64,000 nt of DNA from Serpula lacrymans var. lacrymans S7.9 (taxonomy: Eukaryota > Basidiomycota > Agaricomycetes > Boletales > Serpulaceae), in the NCBI RefSeq assembly GCF_000218685.1, contig NW_006763298.1, forward strand, positions 1,274,869 through 1,338,868, read 5' to 3'. Made by a program: the position numbers and the translations under genes. Shown here piece after piece: positions 1 through 9,076 of this stretch (position 1 is its first letter; each line of letters begins with the position of its first letter). The notes below the pieces were generated by a model, which saw only the letters and a list, made by a program, of their open reading frames with translations, searched no databases and was not told the DNA's origin.

Positions 1-739
1 TACTTGCTTCTTTCTTCTTCAAACACATCTTGGAAATGGTCTTTTAGCATGGACTCAAAATGAGCCCAGCTTTCCAATTGTTCTATTTCTTCAATGTCTG
101 TCCTTTTGTCTGCCAGCATCTTTCTTTCCACCCATTCTGTTCTAAGTGCTGCCGCCGCTCCACTTGTCATATAGGATAGGGCAAAATTGATTTTATTGAC
201 CTCTATCCGGAAGTATTCTGGGTTTGCTCCAAAATGAAGCTGTAGCGATTCAAAGAAGTTCCGGAACTTCTTTTTATTGCCATCATATGGCTCAGGCTTG
301 GCCAATGTGGTTTTTCTGTAGCTGGCTTTGTGTTCAGTAGGCCGGCCCGTCTGTTGCTGCTGCTGCTGCTGCTGCATTGTGAGCCTTCTCCGCAAGCCTG
401 CAACTTCTGCGTCTCTTTGCAGGAATCGCCTTTCCCATTCTGTGTTGTTGTCCTGGATTAGCCATCCGGACCATCATTTCTAAATTTTGCATGCACCTCA
501 ACTCTGGCGAAGGCAATCGTTCTCTTTTGCGGAGTAGGCGGTAGGGCCTCTCCTAATTTGTGCATTCCCATCCCTGGTGTTGATGGGGGTAGGATGTCTG
601 GATTTGTCTCTCTCCATGCGTCAAAAAACATCTTGGGTTGTTGGTGGATAGCGGAATAGCTGGATTTGTTCTGGTGTTTCTTGTATTGGTTTGGGGGTGG
701 GATCAAGGAACAACCAGATGCTTCGTGGTTCTTCAACAA
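1..739 (-). pseudogene. Degraded Ty3/gypsy gag, cut by the window edge
   Basis: Read on the minus strand this is a retrotransposon Gag. A 5' part (739-458) is followed by a frame change near 458-470. A stretch with a poly-Gln run from CAG repeats (about 350-377) comes next. Then comes a typical Gag core containing KPEPYDGNKKKFRNFF and LHFGANPEYF, running to an acidic end at position 1. Gag packages element RNA into cytoplasmic particles. The frame break and the lack of an adjoining pol in view mark it as a relic, although pol could lie left of the window. Its Gag is clearly different from the Gag at 16.2-17.3 kb, so it belongs to another gypsy family. The match is from family knowledge and was not aligned. 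Confidence 0.72.
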
Positions 740-902
740 AGTGCATACAAAAACGGTTCCCCAGATGACAAGTCTGGATCAACACATCAATTTTGTAGTT
801 TCCTTTTTCTGTCTTCTCTTTAGGTAAAGGGATCCTCTTCTGTTCCCTACTACCGTGTACGTAAACTGTTCTAATAAAAGGTAGCTAAAAAACTATAGTA
901 AA

Positions 903-1012
903 GTCTGAGGTCCGAACGGTTGTCTCAGATTAACCCGCTTATTAAGCTGTTGGTTCTTCTCCCAACTGGCGGATGCAAATGCACGGCCTGGTCAGAGGAA
1001 TGCAAAAGTTGT
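903..1012 (-). repeat. Gypsy leader block shared with 17438-17545
   Basis: This non-coding block lies upstream of the gag relic on its strand. It matches the leader of the gypsy element at 12008-18216 over about 100 bp, with shared strings such as GGTCCGAACGGTTGTC and CGGCCTGGTCAGAGGA. The two elements have dissimilar Gag cores, so the leader is more alike than the protein. The stretches on either side (740-902 and 1013-1312) hold no gene I can support. Confidence 0.7.
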
Positions 1013-1312
1013 AACTAATAAAACTGCAACAACTCCATGTCGTCTTGGTCTCTAAGTACTGGATTGGTTGGACGGATAATAGGAGAGAGAGGGATAGTTT
1101 CAAATAAGGAGTTGGGTGTGTTTTGGATGAATGTGATGATGGTAGATAGTCAGGGTTAGGGGATGTGATAGTTTGGTGTGGTGAGGTGAGGAAAATGTAA
1201 AGTTTGAGTAAGAGTAGGAGTAGGAGTGTTGCAACGGGAATTAGGATGATGATGAGAGTAGCCTTAATTTGACTCATTCAACCAAGTGCTATACTAGCTT
1301 TTGATTATATAA

Positions 1313-1615
1313 TGTCTTCACTTATGCCAAACTAACGAAGTGAAGGTGTCAAATCTCAGCAGGTAGTTAAACTTGTTTATAGAGAGGAAATTGAAAGCTA
1401 AGGTATGTACAATGAAGATTGACTACTTATATATGTAATGAGGCGTGTCAGCCTTGAGGCGCTGACTGAGAAACATGAGGATAACACATGTGTGATGAGT
1501 AATCAGGTGACCTAATGTCACGTGATGAGATAAGATAAATACTATGTGCTGATTAGATATGGTGAGATAAGTGTCTCTACATCAGATAAGGATTCAGGAG
1601 ATTGAGATCGTGACA
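1313..1615 (-). repeat. Degenerate LTR, same family as the solo LTR at 59539-59875
   Basis: The reverse complement of the solo LTR at 59539-59875 matches here in patches: GAGGCGCTGACTGAG near 1457, TCAGGTGAC near 1504, GATAAGATAA near 1530 and GAGATCGTGACA at 1604-1615. The left boundary (TG at 1313) is inferred from the alignment. I see no clear target-site duplication. The LTR is inverted relative to the gag scrap that follows. Confidence 0.6.
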
Positions 1616-1775
1616 GCAGTCCAAGACATTGTTAGGGCTCAAGAGCTTTATGAAATGCAACTCAATGGGAGATACACCAAACAAAATAACATTTCCAAGA
1701 GGTGCCCTGACTCATCAAACCAAAATTATAACCATTCTTACAGGTTCAAGCTGTTCAGGCTACACATCAGGAAAA
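1616..1775 (+). pseudogene. Gypsy gag scrap
   Basis: The plus-strand reading VQDIVRAQELYEMQ, then SSNQNYNHSYRFKLF, aligns with the central Gag of the gypsy copies at 16.2-17.3 kb (VRRIGRAMELYQMH and SSNQYKHSHGFKPFG) and at 59.9-60.1 kb. It starts directly after the LTR relic, at nearly the same Gag position as the LTR insertion at 59539-59875. It ends where the TIR element begins. It is a heavily mutated fragment. Confidence 0.65.
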
Positions 1776-1783
1776 ACCTTTTT

Positions 1784-2538
1784 GCTATATAGCGCTATAT
1801 AGCCACCACCTATATATATAAATGTATTCATAGAAACTATAGTACTATCAGTGCAATCATAGCTCTTATAGCTCTTATAGCATAGTAGTAGGCAAAATTT
1901 TAACCAAGGGGAGAAGTATCTACAATTCCCTCAAACTCTGGATTAATCTAATAAACTTGTTCAATAATAGAAAGAGGCCAAAAGTGTTTGGAGTCAAGTA
2001 TATTATAGGCAAGGTACTATAAGTGCTTTTATAGCCTATAGCAGCCTACATAGCTCCTATAGTTGTGAAGGTCATAGTTATAATATAGTTTAAGGTGCTT
2101 ACAAGGGCTAATAAATCATACAGTATTAATTAATTATGTAGCCTGTATTAGTGAAATAGTAGTTTGTATCTTTGATATTTATAAAATAAAAATAATAATT
2201 TATCCAAATATAAGTGGTGACAATGAGTAAAAAAATAATCTAAGTCCATAAAAGGTCAATATATAACACCTGTATGATACATTTTATAAGCTCTCATGGT
2301 GTAGTGGATAAATGTGATGTGTGGCTATAGGTTGCTTAGTCACCCAAAAGCTAACTAGCAGGTTGAGAGTTCAAATTTTGTCTGTGTTAATTTTTTTTAT
2401 CAGCCACACAACAATTTCCAACATCTATAAGAGCATTTATAGAGCTATATGAGGCTCTATAGATAGCAGAGGCTCTATAACAGGTTACCACTATAACAGC
2501 TTTATGAGTACTTATAGTGCTATAGAGCTCTATATAGC
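1784..2538. mobile_element. Short non-coding element with about 20-bp terminal inverted repeats
   Basis: The left end (1784-1803) is a near-palindrome starting GCTATATAG. Its reverse complement recurs at 2519-2538 with 18 of 20 positions equal. Just outside, GGAAAAA occurs in inverted orientation on both sides, so the repeats may be longer. Inside are many AGCTAT/CTATAG subterminal motifs and no supported ORF. This looks like a MITE-type derivative of a DNA transposon. The superfamily is not assigned. Confidence 0.5.
2284..2395 (+). repeat. tRNA-like, possibly SINE-derived, segment
   Basis: TGGTGTAGTGGATA resembles a Pol III A box. GAGAGTTCAAATTTTG, about 70 bases on, is a weak B box, and a T-run follows at 2390-2397. 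No full cloverleaf can be drawn, so this is a degenerate tRNA or SINE head at best. It lies inside the TIR element. Confidence 0.25.
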
Positions 2539-4187
2539 TACCCCCATTTTTCCCGACGAACAAACGGACCATGACGAGGATCCAGAAAAGACCGTGGGGT
2601 GAGAGCAGAAATGACAGTAAATGAGCCATGGTTGTGGCTAGCGAAAGGAAAGAGAAATGGGGGAAAGGGGATGAACACTTCAGTCACCCCCACAACATAG
2701 GCATTTAGCTTCAACTATCTGTGTAAATGTATGAAGCTAAGAGCCTGTTTTTCCTGGTATCATCCCAAGTGCTGTAGTAAGGTTGGGATCATCCTGTCAC
2801 AATCCAATGTACCACACCAGAGGGGAATTAAGAGGTCTGGGATGTTGAGAGAGATGAGGTGCATTAAATCAGAACCAAACAAGTTGGGTATGCCTGGTTA
2901 TATGACTTGATGCCACTACAAGTTTTGCCAGTTGGCCATATGTGTTATGTGTGAGGCAACGATAAACTATAACAAAAACACTACCCATCTCCAACTGCAC
3001 TTGCAGGGAGTAAGAGGTACAGTGAGTCTTGAAGATCGACAGATGCTAGTTAATATAGCAAGTAGAGGATATGGGAGTAGACTCAGAGGTTTCTGATGAG
3101 GAGTCAAGCGGGTAATTCAAATAATAGAAAGCTAAAAAACAATACATGAGTATGTAGGGTTTTTATAGCTAAATGTCTATCCCTCATACCGAAAGAAGAA
3201 TAAAAGGAAAGTGGTCTGAGGGGAAAATCAACCAATAAGAAAAAAGGATAACTATCATACGACTTTGAAGATTAATCAGCAGGTGGGAAAATGTACTAAT
3301 AATGTTGTCGCGCATGTTCAGGAACTGTACCCTCACGATGAGGTATGATCCTGACTAAAGTGTCTATTAGTATCTCCAGGCACTGATGAGGCTTGGAGCT
3401 GGTTGGCGAGATATCTACCACCAGCCCTTACCCATTGTGCTGGCTGGCTGGGAGTGATACCCAGTCTCTAATCTGCAATATAAAGTGGTAACAATGGTTG
3501 AGAAAGCCTGTGAGGGCTATGAGAAGTAAAATAGCAAATGATACCTCCAGCCCTAGAGCCAGAGGTGTAACGGGAAAGGTGTTTGAAAACCAAGACATAA
3601 AGAAAATAATAAATGGTCCTTACATTATGCTCAACTCAAGTTCCAATAAAGTCTTAGGATATTTATATAATCACACTGAGCACTAGGATGTAGCATACCA
3701 TATATGTCAACTGGTTTAAAGTCTGAGCATAGCCATAAAATGAGGATATCAGGAATGTGCTCAAGTGTTAGCTCTTTGTCTTCACCTGTATTCTGCATAC
3801 ATTGGGTGATGGGCGTGGAATGTGGCTAGAGAGGGAAATTTGGTTGCAAGAGTACATATACATGTGGGTGTTATGGGTGCCAACAAAAGAGACCGACTGT
3901 TTCAATGTTGTTTTGGAGTGGATCCATGATAGTTTTTGTGGAGATGTTAAAGAGGAGTGGAAGAAAGGGAGCTCGAAGCAACACACACATATTACATAAG
4001 CAAGACCCATGGTGAAGTTACATAATTGGTTACATGACTTGGTTATATGACTCAGGTAACAAGGTCAAGCTCAAGTATTTAAAAGATCTTGTGAAATTGG
4101 CAGTATGGCTTGACTTTTACAAAAAAAGACTCCTTTTCACGAGTAGTCAAAATGATACGTTGTAGGATGCAAGCGGATGATGCTACT
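2539..4187. other. No gene seen; AT-rich repeat-flanked spacer
   Basis: Only short ORFs without recognisable sequence occur here on either strand. I see no splice-compatible gene and no repeat with clear ends. Confidence 0.5.
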
Positions 4188-4292
4188 GATCCCGCTCACT
4201 CTCCTGCTCCTGATCCTGCTCTGTCTCTGTCTCCTACTCCTGCTCTTTTGCCTGATCCCGCTCCGTCTGCTGCTCCTGCTCCGTCTCCCAAC
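4188..4292. repeat. CTCCTG-type hexanucleotide low-complexity tract
   Basis: Degenerate tandem units of CTCCTG, CTGATC and CTCCGT run through about 100 bp. They would translate to a Pro/Ala/Asp-rich repeat on + and an Arg/Ser repeat on -. It is best read as a simple repeat, not a gene. Confidence 0.6.
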
Positions 4293-4321
4293 CAGATGAC
4301 TGTCATGTACATGGTCAGCAG

Positions 4322-4642
4322 TAGTAAAACTATGTGAAACTAAGCCGCTGCCCAAGAGGCTATAGAAATGACTATATTATTTACCTATGTGAAACTACAA
4401 TGGATGTTAGTTTAAGGTGATCTCTAATAAATGTAATGTAACATACCTCAGCCGCTGCCCAAAAGGCTATAGAAACAACTGAGGTATTTCTATACTGAAC
4501 CCCCTACTACTTATAGTCGGAGGTGCTACTCACTACAGTATAATGACTCCTAGGAGTACAATTGTGCTCCTAGGAGAACAATGGTGACTCCATGGAGAAC
4601 AATGGCTGCTTTGGCAGAGACCGGGTTTATCCGGTTTTGTCA
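4322..4642 (-). repeat. 3' LTR of the copia element
   Basis: This matches 11071-11371 closely along its length and ends in TTTTGTCA on the plus strand (TGACAAAACC in element orientation). The copia coding frame stops inside this LTR at 4627, which is common for copia. A purine-rich stretch (GAGTGGGAG in element orientation) directly precedes it, as expected for the polypurine tract. It carries about 20 extra bp of a palindromic ACTCCTAGGAG motif compared with the other LTR. The left boundary is uncertain by about 13 bp. Confidence 0.8.
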
Positions 4643-7261
4643 CTCCCACTCAAGTGCAACCGTAGTCCCATAGCTTTAGAGAATTTCCAGTGTTTTTCGT
4701 GAGTGAGGGGTTTAGTGAGAATGTCGGCAACCATATCTCCTGTAGGAACATATCTGATTACTGCCTCTCCCTTTGATACTAAGTCATCTTGGATAAAATG
4801 ATATTTCCGTTGAATGTGTTTTGTGCGAGCATGGAACTGTGGATCTCGTGTAAGAATAATAGCTGCTTGATTGTCACAGTGCAATGTTGTAGGTCCATTT
4901 TGAGCACGTCAAATTTCTTCAAAAAATGTCCGAAGCCATGCAAGGTGTTGTCCAGCATTGCTCAATCCAATGTACTCTGACCCCGTGGAGGATAAAGCTA
5001 CCATGCTTTGTCTTTTGCTTGTCCAGGAGATTGTTCCTTGGATGGTGATAAAAACAAAGCCTGATGTTGATCGAGACGTGTCTGGGTCTCCAGACCAATC
5101 TGCATCTGAATATCCATAGAAATCCATGTCCATGGAGACATCTGTGCCATCATATCATAGTTCCATGTCCCTGGTTGCTTTCAGATATTGGAGGACACAT
5201 TTTGCAGCTTCCTAGTGATGGCTCCTTGGAGCTGAGCTATGTCTGCTTAGTATTCCAACAATGTAGGCAATGTCTAGGTGGGTTCCAAGCATGACATACA
5301 TGGGGGAGCCTACAATTGAGAGGTATGACACTTGACGCCCTTTAATATGCATCTCGTGTTGCACAATATCTTCCCTTGGAGCGTTTGCGAGGAGTTTTGA
5401 TCCATGGGCCATTGGTGTCCATACTGGTTTGCAGTTCTTCATTCCAGTACGCTCCAGGACTGTGTCAATGTATTGGCATTGCAATAGGGATATTGTTTTG
5501 TTTGAACGATCACGTTGGATTTCTATTCCGAGGATGTATTTTGCTTTTCCAAGGTCCCGCATTTTGAATATGTATTCGAGTTTGGCTTTTGTGATATCCA
5601 TGAATTTTCGGGATGAAGCTCCTAAGAGGAGATCATCTACATAGACAACAACAAAGCATATTTGTTTGTTGTCCCGGAATACATAGAGACATGTTTCTGC
5701 ATTTAGTCTTGTGAAACTGAGCTCCTGGAGCTTGTGATCAAAAGTTTTGTTCCATGTACGACCAGCTTGTTTTAACCCGTAGATGGATTTCTTCAATCTC
5801 CAGCAGTATCCAGGTTGGATAGGAACACCCCCTGGAGGAAGTATATACAGTTCTTCCTCAAGTTCTCCATTGAGATAAGCTGTGGATATGTCCATTTGAT
5901 CAAGTTCTAGGTCGTACTTTGCTGCCAGGGCTAGAATAATTTGGATCAACTCTAAGTTTGCAACCAGAGCAAAAACCTCCTGGTAATCAATCCCCTCCCT
6001 TTGAGTAAAACCTTGTGCAACAATCCGGAGTTTGTATCTCTCAATGTTTCCGTTTTGATCAAACTTAATCCGGAACACAGGTTTTGATGTGATGGGTTTC
6101 ACTCCCTTCGGAAGTGGAACAGTGTCATATACTGCATTGGTATTGAGACTTAGGAGTTCCTCCTCCAAGGCAGACTTCCATAATTCTCTATCCGGACATG
6201 ATAAGGCTTCCTTTAGTGTCCTTGGAAGGTCTGTGTTAGATGGACCGGTACTTGCTATTCCAGCAAAGAATGTCTCCTCTGTATCAGATGTTTCTTCATG
6301 AACCTCAGGAGTGTTAGCTTTCTCCATGGAGTTGTCATGCTGCTCTTTTTGAGACTGTTCCTCATCTAAAGTCCTTTGATAATCTCGGTTTTTGTCCACA
6401 GGACGGGTCTGGTGACTGCTTCTGCGTACTCCTAGGACTTCAGCAGGCATGACTGCTCTTTTAGGAACTTGTGCAGGTACTCCAGGGAGTAGACGCATTT
6501 GTGTGTGTGTTGCCCCACTCACTCTTGAAGGTGTTGTATGCCTTCCAGAAGCTGATCCAATGGACAGGCTGTCTAGCTGTATTCAGACTTTTTCCACATC
6601 AGCTGGCTGTATGTTGAGGGGCTGTCCTCCCACTGACTGTGACTCTACTTTGGGTTTCCGTTCTGAAGATGGCCAGTGTTCAGGTCTTGGTTGTAGAAAC
6701 TGTTGTGGAGGGTGTCTTAGTTGATCAGGTGCTCCCACTGCTCTCAGAACGTCTTCACAGAGGTATTGCCCCACTGCTCTCGGAACATCTTCATGCTGAT
6801 ATGGTTTTATTGCTTGTGGAACATCTCCTTGGAGATGTGGTTCCATTTGCAATTCATTTGGATCTCGGATCCGAGGGTCAGGATCATCCTCCTCCAATGT
6901 ATTTTGGTCTGGATGGTGAGCATTCTCTGGAATGAGTCCCTCCCACTGATCTGTGCTAGTGTCTGTGTTCCAGGGAGCAGTGTCGTCCTTTTGTACCTTT
7001 CCGGATTCATTGAATATGACATGCCAACTGGAAAACACAGTTCGTTTTTCAGTGTCTAGGAGTTTGTAGGCTTGCATTCCATGTGTGTAGCCAATCATTA
7101 TGGCTTTGCGCCCCTTGGAGTAAAACTTCCCTTGCCTTTTGTCTTTCGGAATCAAGGCATATGCTTGGCATTTGAAAGGGCGAAATAAAGTTGGATCAAC
7201 TCTCCTTTTAAACAGTATTTCATATGGGGTCTTTTCATGGAGTCCTGATGCTAAGCTGCGT

Positions 7262-9076
7262 TGTCATGCACCAAAGTTGATTGGTAGCATGGACAGGTGT
7301 CAATAACGAAGCAAATATTCAAAAAGACTCGCCTTTGCGCCACACAGGCACAGTGCCACGTGGAATAGTAATTAATATTGCCTTTTTTGAACTTGTGGCT
7401 GATCAGCACCACCTCTATTAGGCAATCCAGTTACGCTCACCTTTGCTTTTCCATTTGGTACTTTCGGCATTTCAGCATTTCGGCAAATTTTTGCATTGCC
7501 ACTGGCTACACATTGCATTGCGCCCTCGCTTTTGTTGTTTCCTTCACTTCCCTTCCTTTGCCTAGCCCCACCATGGGTCCCTTACTCTCGTTTTTATTCT
7601 CACCCAACGGTTGTTTCTGGATCCCCATTTTAGTTCACCTCCTTGTCACCTCCAGCCTCCTCCTCCTCATCTTCTTTGCTCCCCCACCATTTCTGATGTC
7701 ACCACTTCCTATCCGCTTCCGTTGCCAATCCGTCGACTACCACATGCCACTGCTGATATCAGCAAAGCCCCGGCGGCCGGTTCAAATAGGGCAACAGGTA
7801 CATCTTTATGACATTGATCTACCATCATATACTATCAAAACATCGGTCGCTCGTCTTGCCTGGTTGGAGCGTGGGTGGGTAGTTTTTGAGCTGGAGGAGG
7901 TTCATCCCCTTGCATTGCCCATGTTCATTGCTGTCCCATTCACTTGGGTACACTTATCTTTTGTCCATTGTCTTTGCTACAGCTACACCTACCACACGCT
8001 GCCTGGGACTCACTCGTTCCAAATTGGGACTACTCCTCTCCCTCCCTCGTTTGACCAGGTGGTCCAACACAACCAGTCTATTGGTAAGGCCATGGAACTG
8101 TCGGATTTGGACTAGGTGGTGGACCAGTGGCTCCAGTTTCTTTTTTTTCAGCAGAACAGTGCAATTATTTTTGATTTTTGAATTATCTTTATGGACACAT
8201 TTTTTTAGAATGCCTGACTGACAATAAAGAAACTGTGTTGATACTGATAGTGTTTTGTCTTGCCCTGTTTTTTACTGCATCTTCCCATGACATCATGATT
8301 TTCCTGCTCTCTTTTTGCTATTGGACTTTACTTTATGGCTATACAAACCTGTGACATTACTCACAGCATTCATTGTTCTATCCCTTTCTTTTCCTTTTTT
8401 TGACAATCTTATCCTGTACTACCTATGCAGGATTTGTCAGTGTACATTCCTTCCTTCATGTTTGTTCTCATTCTTTTTGCACAGCTATACTGTGCATAGC
8501 CTACTTTTCTTTTACTATATAAACCCCTGTGTTTTACCTTGTAAAAACAACAAGAACTTGAATCCAGACTTCTTCTCTAATCTCAAGTTCACTACTCACT
8601 ACTACTTGTGATCCAGTGTGGTCACAACACTTCCCACTGCTACCACTGTCAACTACTGTCATTGTCACTCGTCACTTTTGAAAAGTGATTGTCATCCATC
8701 CCTTTCGATTAGAGTCCTTCTGAGCACTACAGCCTGTGCGTCAGGAGCCTGCTATCACTGGGAACTTTGTCACCTTGTCACATTGTCATTCTCAAACCTA
8801 CCTTGTGCTACTATTAGCAAGGTAGTGCTCTTCTATACTTGCCACAAAGCCCCTATCTTTCTATATTCCAACTATCCCTCCTCCTCAAAACCCACACCCA
8901 TACATCTCTGGGTTTTACTTTGAAGGATTGTTATACGTACCACCCCACGAACAACCAGACCATTCCACTGTTCTAGGAGGCAAAGCCCATAAACAAGTTC
9001 TGTGGAATCTGGGAGGATTGTGTGCTAGTTTGTTTTGTGTGTGTTTTTTTTCTAACAACAGTTGTCATCATTGACA
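7262..9076 (+). mobile_element. Element Z copy 1 (1815 bp, solo-LTR-like)
   Basis: Begins TGTCATGCACC, ends CATTGACA, and is flanked by GCGT on both sides (7258-7261 and 9077-9080), inside the copia integrase. It carries an ORF at 7573-8115, an AATAAA at 8223-8228, and a TATATAAA at 8516-8523 followed by a pyrimidine-rich stretch to the end. TG...CA ends, a short direct repeat and a TATA box near the 3' end are what a long solo LTR would show. No internal region, primer site or pol is attached. It is nearly identical in layout to copies 2 and 3. Confidence 0.85.
7573..8115 (+). CDS. Element Z ORF, 180 aa, function unknown
   Basis: The start lies in CCCCACCATGGG, close to an ideal eukaryotic start context, which is why I choose it over the longer upstream open frame. 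That longer frame has no ATG at its head. Residues about 15-45 are hydrophobic (ILVHLLVTSSLLLLIFF) and could be a signal anchor or membrane segment. The rest is a mixed-charge domain with SAKPRRPVQIGQQVHL and ending in KAMELSDLD. The ORF is also intact at 60405-60947 with about 10% amino-acid differences, and is broken by one stop in copy 2. I recognise no family. It might be an accessory protein carried in an LTR, or a captured gene. Confidence 0.55.
   Translation: MGPLLSFLFSPNGCFWIPILVHLLVTSSLLLLIFFAPPPFLMSPLPIRFRCQSVDYHMPLLISAKPRRPVQIGQQVHLYDIDLPSYTIKTSVARLAWLERGWVVFELEEVHPLALPMFIAVPFTWVHLSFVHCLCYSYTYHTLPGTHSFQIGTTPLPPSFDQVVQHNQSIGKAMELSDLD

Noticed and set aside
942..1277. Minus-strand ORF of 111 codons with a hydrophobic Leu/Ile run
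   Set aside because: The run comes from a repetitive TAGGAG/GATGAT stretch; no family resemblance, no splice context, and it overlaps repeat-derived DNA.
4110..4355. Pro/Ala-rich ORF (+) and Arg/Ser-rich ORF (-)
   Set aside because: Both are readings of the same hexanucleotide repeat.
7378..7572. N-terminal extension of the element Z ORF
   Set aside because: The open frame starts without an ATG; the first good start is the ATG at 7573.
8315..8611. ORF of about 98 codons repeated in all three element Z copies (also 61159-61458 and 44171-44467)
   Set aside because: Low-complexity Leu/Phe/Tyr content. It spans the TATA box and likely transcript start and is kept only because the copies are similar.
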